A stretch of 8,165 nucleotides of DNA from Firmicutes bacterium UBA3871 (GTDB taxonomy: Bacteria; Bacillota; Clostridia; Peptostreptococcales; Anaerovoracaceae), in NCBI GenBank assembly GCA_002392265.1, contig DGGP01000031.1, positions 1,074 through 9,238 on the forward strand, in the 5' to 3' direction. The position numbers were made by a program, and so were the translations under genes. The notes beneath the pieces are model-generated. The model did not search any database. It saw only the letters and a list, made by a program, of their open reading frames with translations, and was not told where the DNA came from. Positions 7,548-8,165 of the stretch are shown here, piece after piece. The stretch's first letter is position 1. Each line of letters begins with the position of its first letter.

Positions 7548-7561
7548 AAAAGGGTACAATT

Positions 7562-8165
7562 ATGAAAGAAATAACAAGAAAGCTCAGAGAGCTCAGCCTC
7601 AAAGACCTTTCGGAGGAGGTTCTTCACAGGCTCGCAGTCTCAAGCGGTGTTGGGGTGTTGGTAGTTGCTCTGATTTGCTGCTCCTTTATAGGAGGATTTG
7701 ATTCGGATTTCACATCCATTCAGGACAGCAAGGATTATCAAAGAGTAGCTTTGGCGGATTTAGACTTTACTTCTATATTTAATATCAGCGGCGAAACGGA
7801 AGTTGCACAAAAGGATGAGGAAATCGAAACTGCGGAGGTTAAATCCGCATTCGGAGATTTCTATGATGCCAGCAATATAGACCCGAACGCTGTGAGCATC
7901 ATCACAATCAACGGACAGCGAATCGTATACATGAGAACTGCCGAGGATGCTCAAAAGGTAATCGAGGGCATCATTGCCAGATACACTGAAGGCAATTCGC
8001 AGATTACTTCGGCGACATTCGCTGAGACGGTGGAAATCATCGAGGCGGATGATTACGTGACAGCAGAGATGGCCGCAGAAAACAAAAAAGTCACAGAGAC
8101 TTATCTCTGCCAGGTAGATGAAGCGATTAACTACATAATGAACGGCACCAGCCAGCCAAAGACCT
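7562..8165 (+). CDS. Membrane-anchored extracytoplasmic protein, N-terminal part (3' end outside the window); possible cell-wall peptidase
   Basis: The frame stays open to the window end, giving 201 residues. ATG 7562 follows AAAAGGG (7548-7554) with a 7-base gap. Residues 1-26 are charged and cytoplasmic in character. A hydrophobic segment at about 27-46 (SSGVGVLVVALICCSFIGGF) looks like an uncleaved membrane anchor or signal sequence, followed by an acidic, polar outer region. Residues 113-160 follow the pattern INGQRIVYMRTAEDAQKVIE, a short spacer, then ATFAETVEII. That pattern is familiar from the part of clostridial envelope proteins that precedes LysM, G5 and M23 endopeptidase domains: a small unit in which an own-residue loop such as NGK-IG is followed by an A-x-x-V-L-type helix and an F-x-E-x-V-x-I strand. 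None of those diagnostic domains lies within the window, so the peptidase reading is inference from the front half only. It has its own promoter. Confidence 0.75.
   Translation, partial: MKEITRKLRELSLKDLSEEVLHRLAVSSGVGVLVVALICCSFIGGFDSDFTSIQDSKDYQRVALADLDFTSIFNISGETEVAQKDEEIETAEVKSAFGDFYDASNIDPNAVSIITINGQRIVYMRTAEDAQKVIEGIIARYTEGNSQITSATFAETVEIIEADDYVTAEMAAENKKVTETYLCQVDEAINYIMNGTSQPKT

Noticed and set aside
7427..7561. A riboswitch in the leader of the envelope gene
   Set aside because: I compared it by eye with the purine, c-di-GMP and other common aptamer cores and saw no match. The leader from the predicted start is only about 57 bases.
7760..7954. A 64-codon open frame on the minus strand
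   Set aside because: It is antisense to the partial envelope gene, which has a good start, a membrane anchor and an uninterrupted frame to the window end.

Overview
The window looks like ordinary chromosome from a Bacillota, probably clostridial, bacterium. The pointers are strong purine-rich Shine-Dalgarno sites, sigma-A-type promoters of the form TTGAC-N18-TATTAT, a MEP-pathway isoprenoid gene next to proS, a pair of half-size chromate (CHR) transporters, and a very large Clostridia-style chemoreceptor. I cannot assign a genus from the sequence. I see no rRNA, tRNA, CRISPR array, insertion sequence, attachment site or replication origin.

Layout. (a) 1-3222, plus strand: a tight run of four genes, namely the 3' end of ispF, then proS, then two half-size chromate/anion transporter genes. 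The joins are a 4-base ATGA overlap, an 8-base gap and another ATGA overlap, so the run reads as one operon. It ends at a strong hairpin terminator (3243-3275) with A and T tracts on both sides, which can stop transcription from either direction. (b) 3302-6769, minus strand: one 1155-residue methyl-accepting chemotaxis protein. It has an extracytoplasmic dCache-like sensor, a chain of HAMP-like units of about 45 residues broken by a PAS domain, and a standard MCP signalling hairpin. (c) 6770-6940: the divergent intergenic region, with a clear promoter for ppiB. (d) 6941-7426, plus strand: ppiB, a small cytoplasmic cyclophilin. (e) 7427-7561: a regulatory gap holding a second promoter whose -10 region matches the ppiB promoter over ten bases, plus inverted repeats. 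(f) 7562 to the window end: the N-terminal part of a membrane-anchored extracytoplasmic protein, resembling the front half of clostridial cell-wall peptidases of the LysM/G5/M23 type.

How the genes relate. ispF (isoprenoid precursors) and proS (prolyl-tRNA) are housekeeping genes. The transporter pair is probably one two-subunit anion exporter transcribed with them. The chemoreceptor stands alone, with no che or flagellar genes in the window, so it would signal through CheA/CheW encoded elsewhere. ppiB and the partial envelope gene each have their own promoter.

I found no convincing undescribed multi-gene system. The points most worth a second look are the HAMP-like chain split by a PAS domain, the matched promoter pair, and the region at 7452-7561, which can be read either as promoter plus 5' UTR or as a 19-codon leader ORF.
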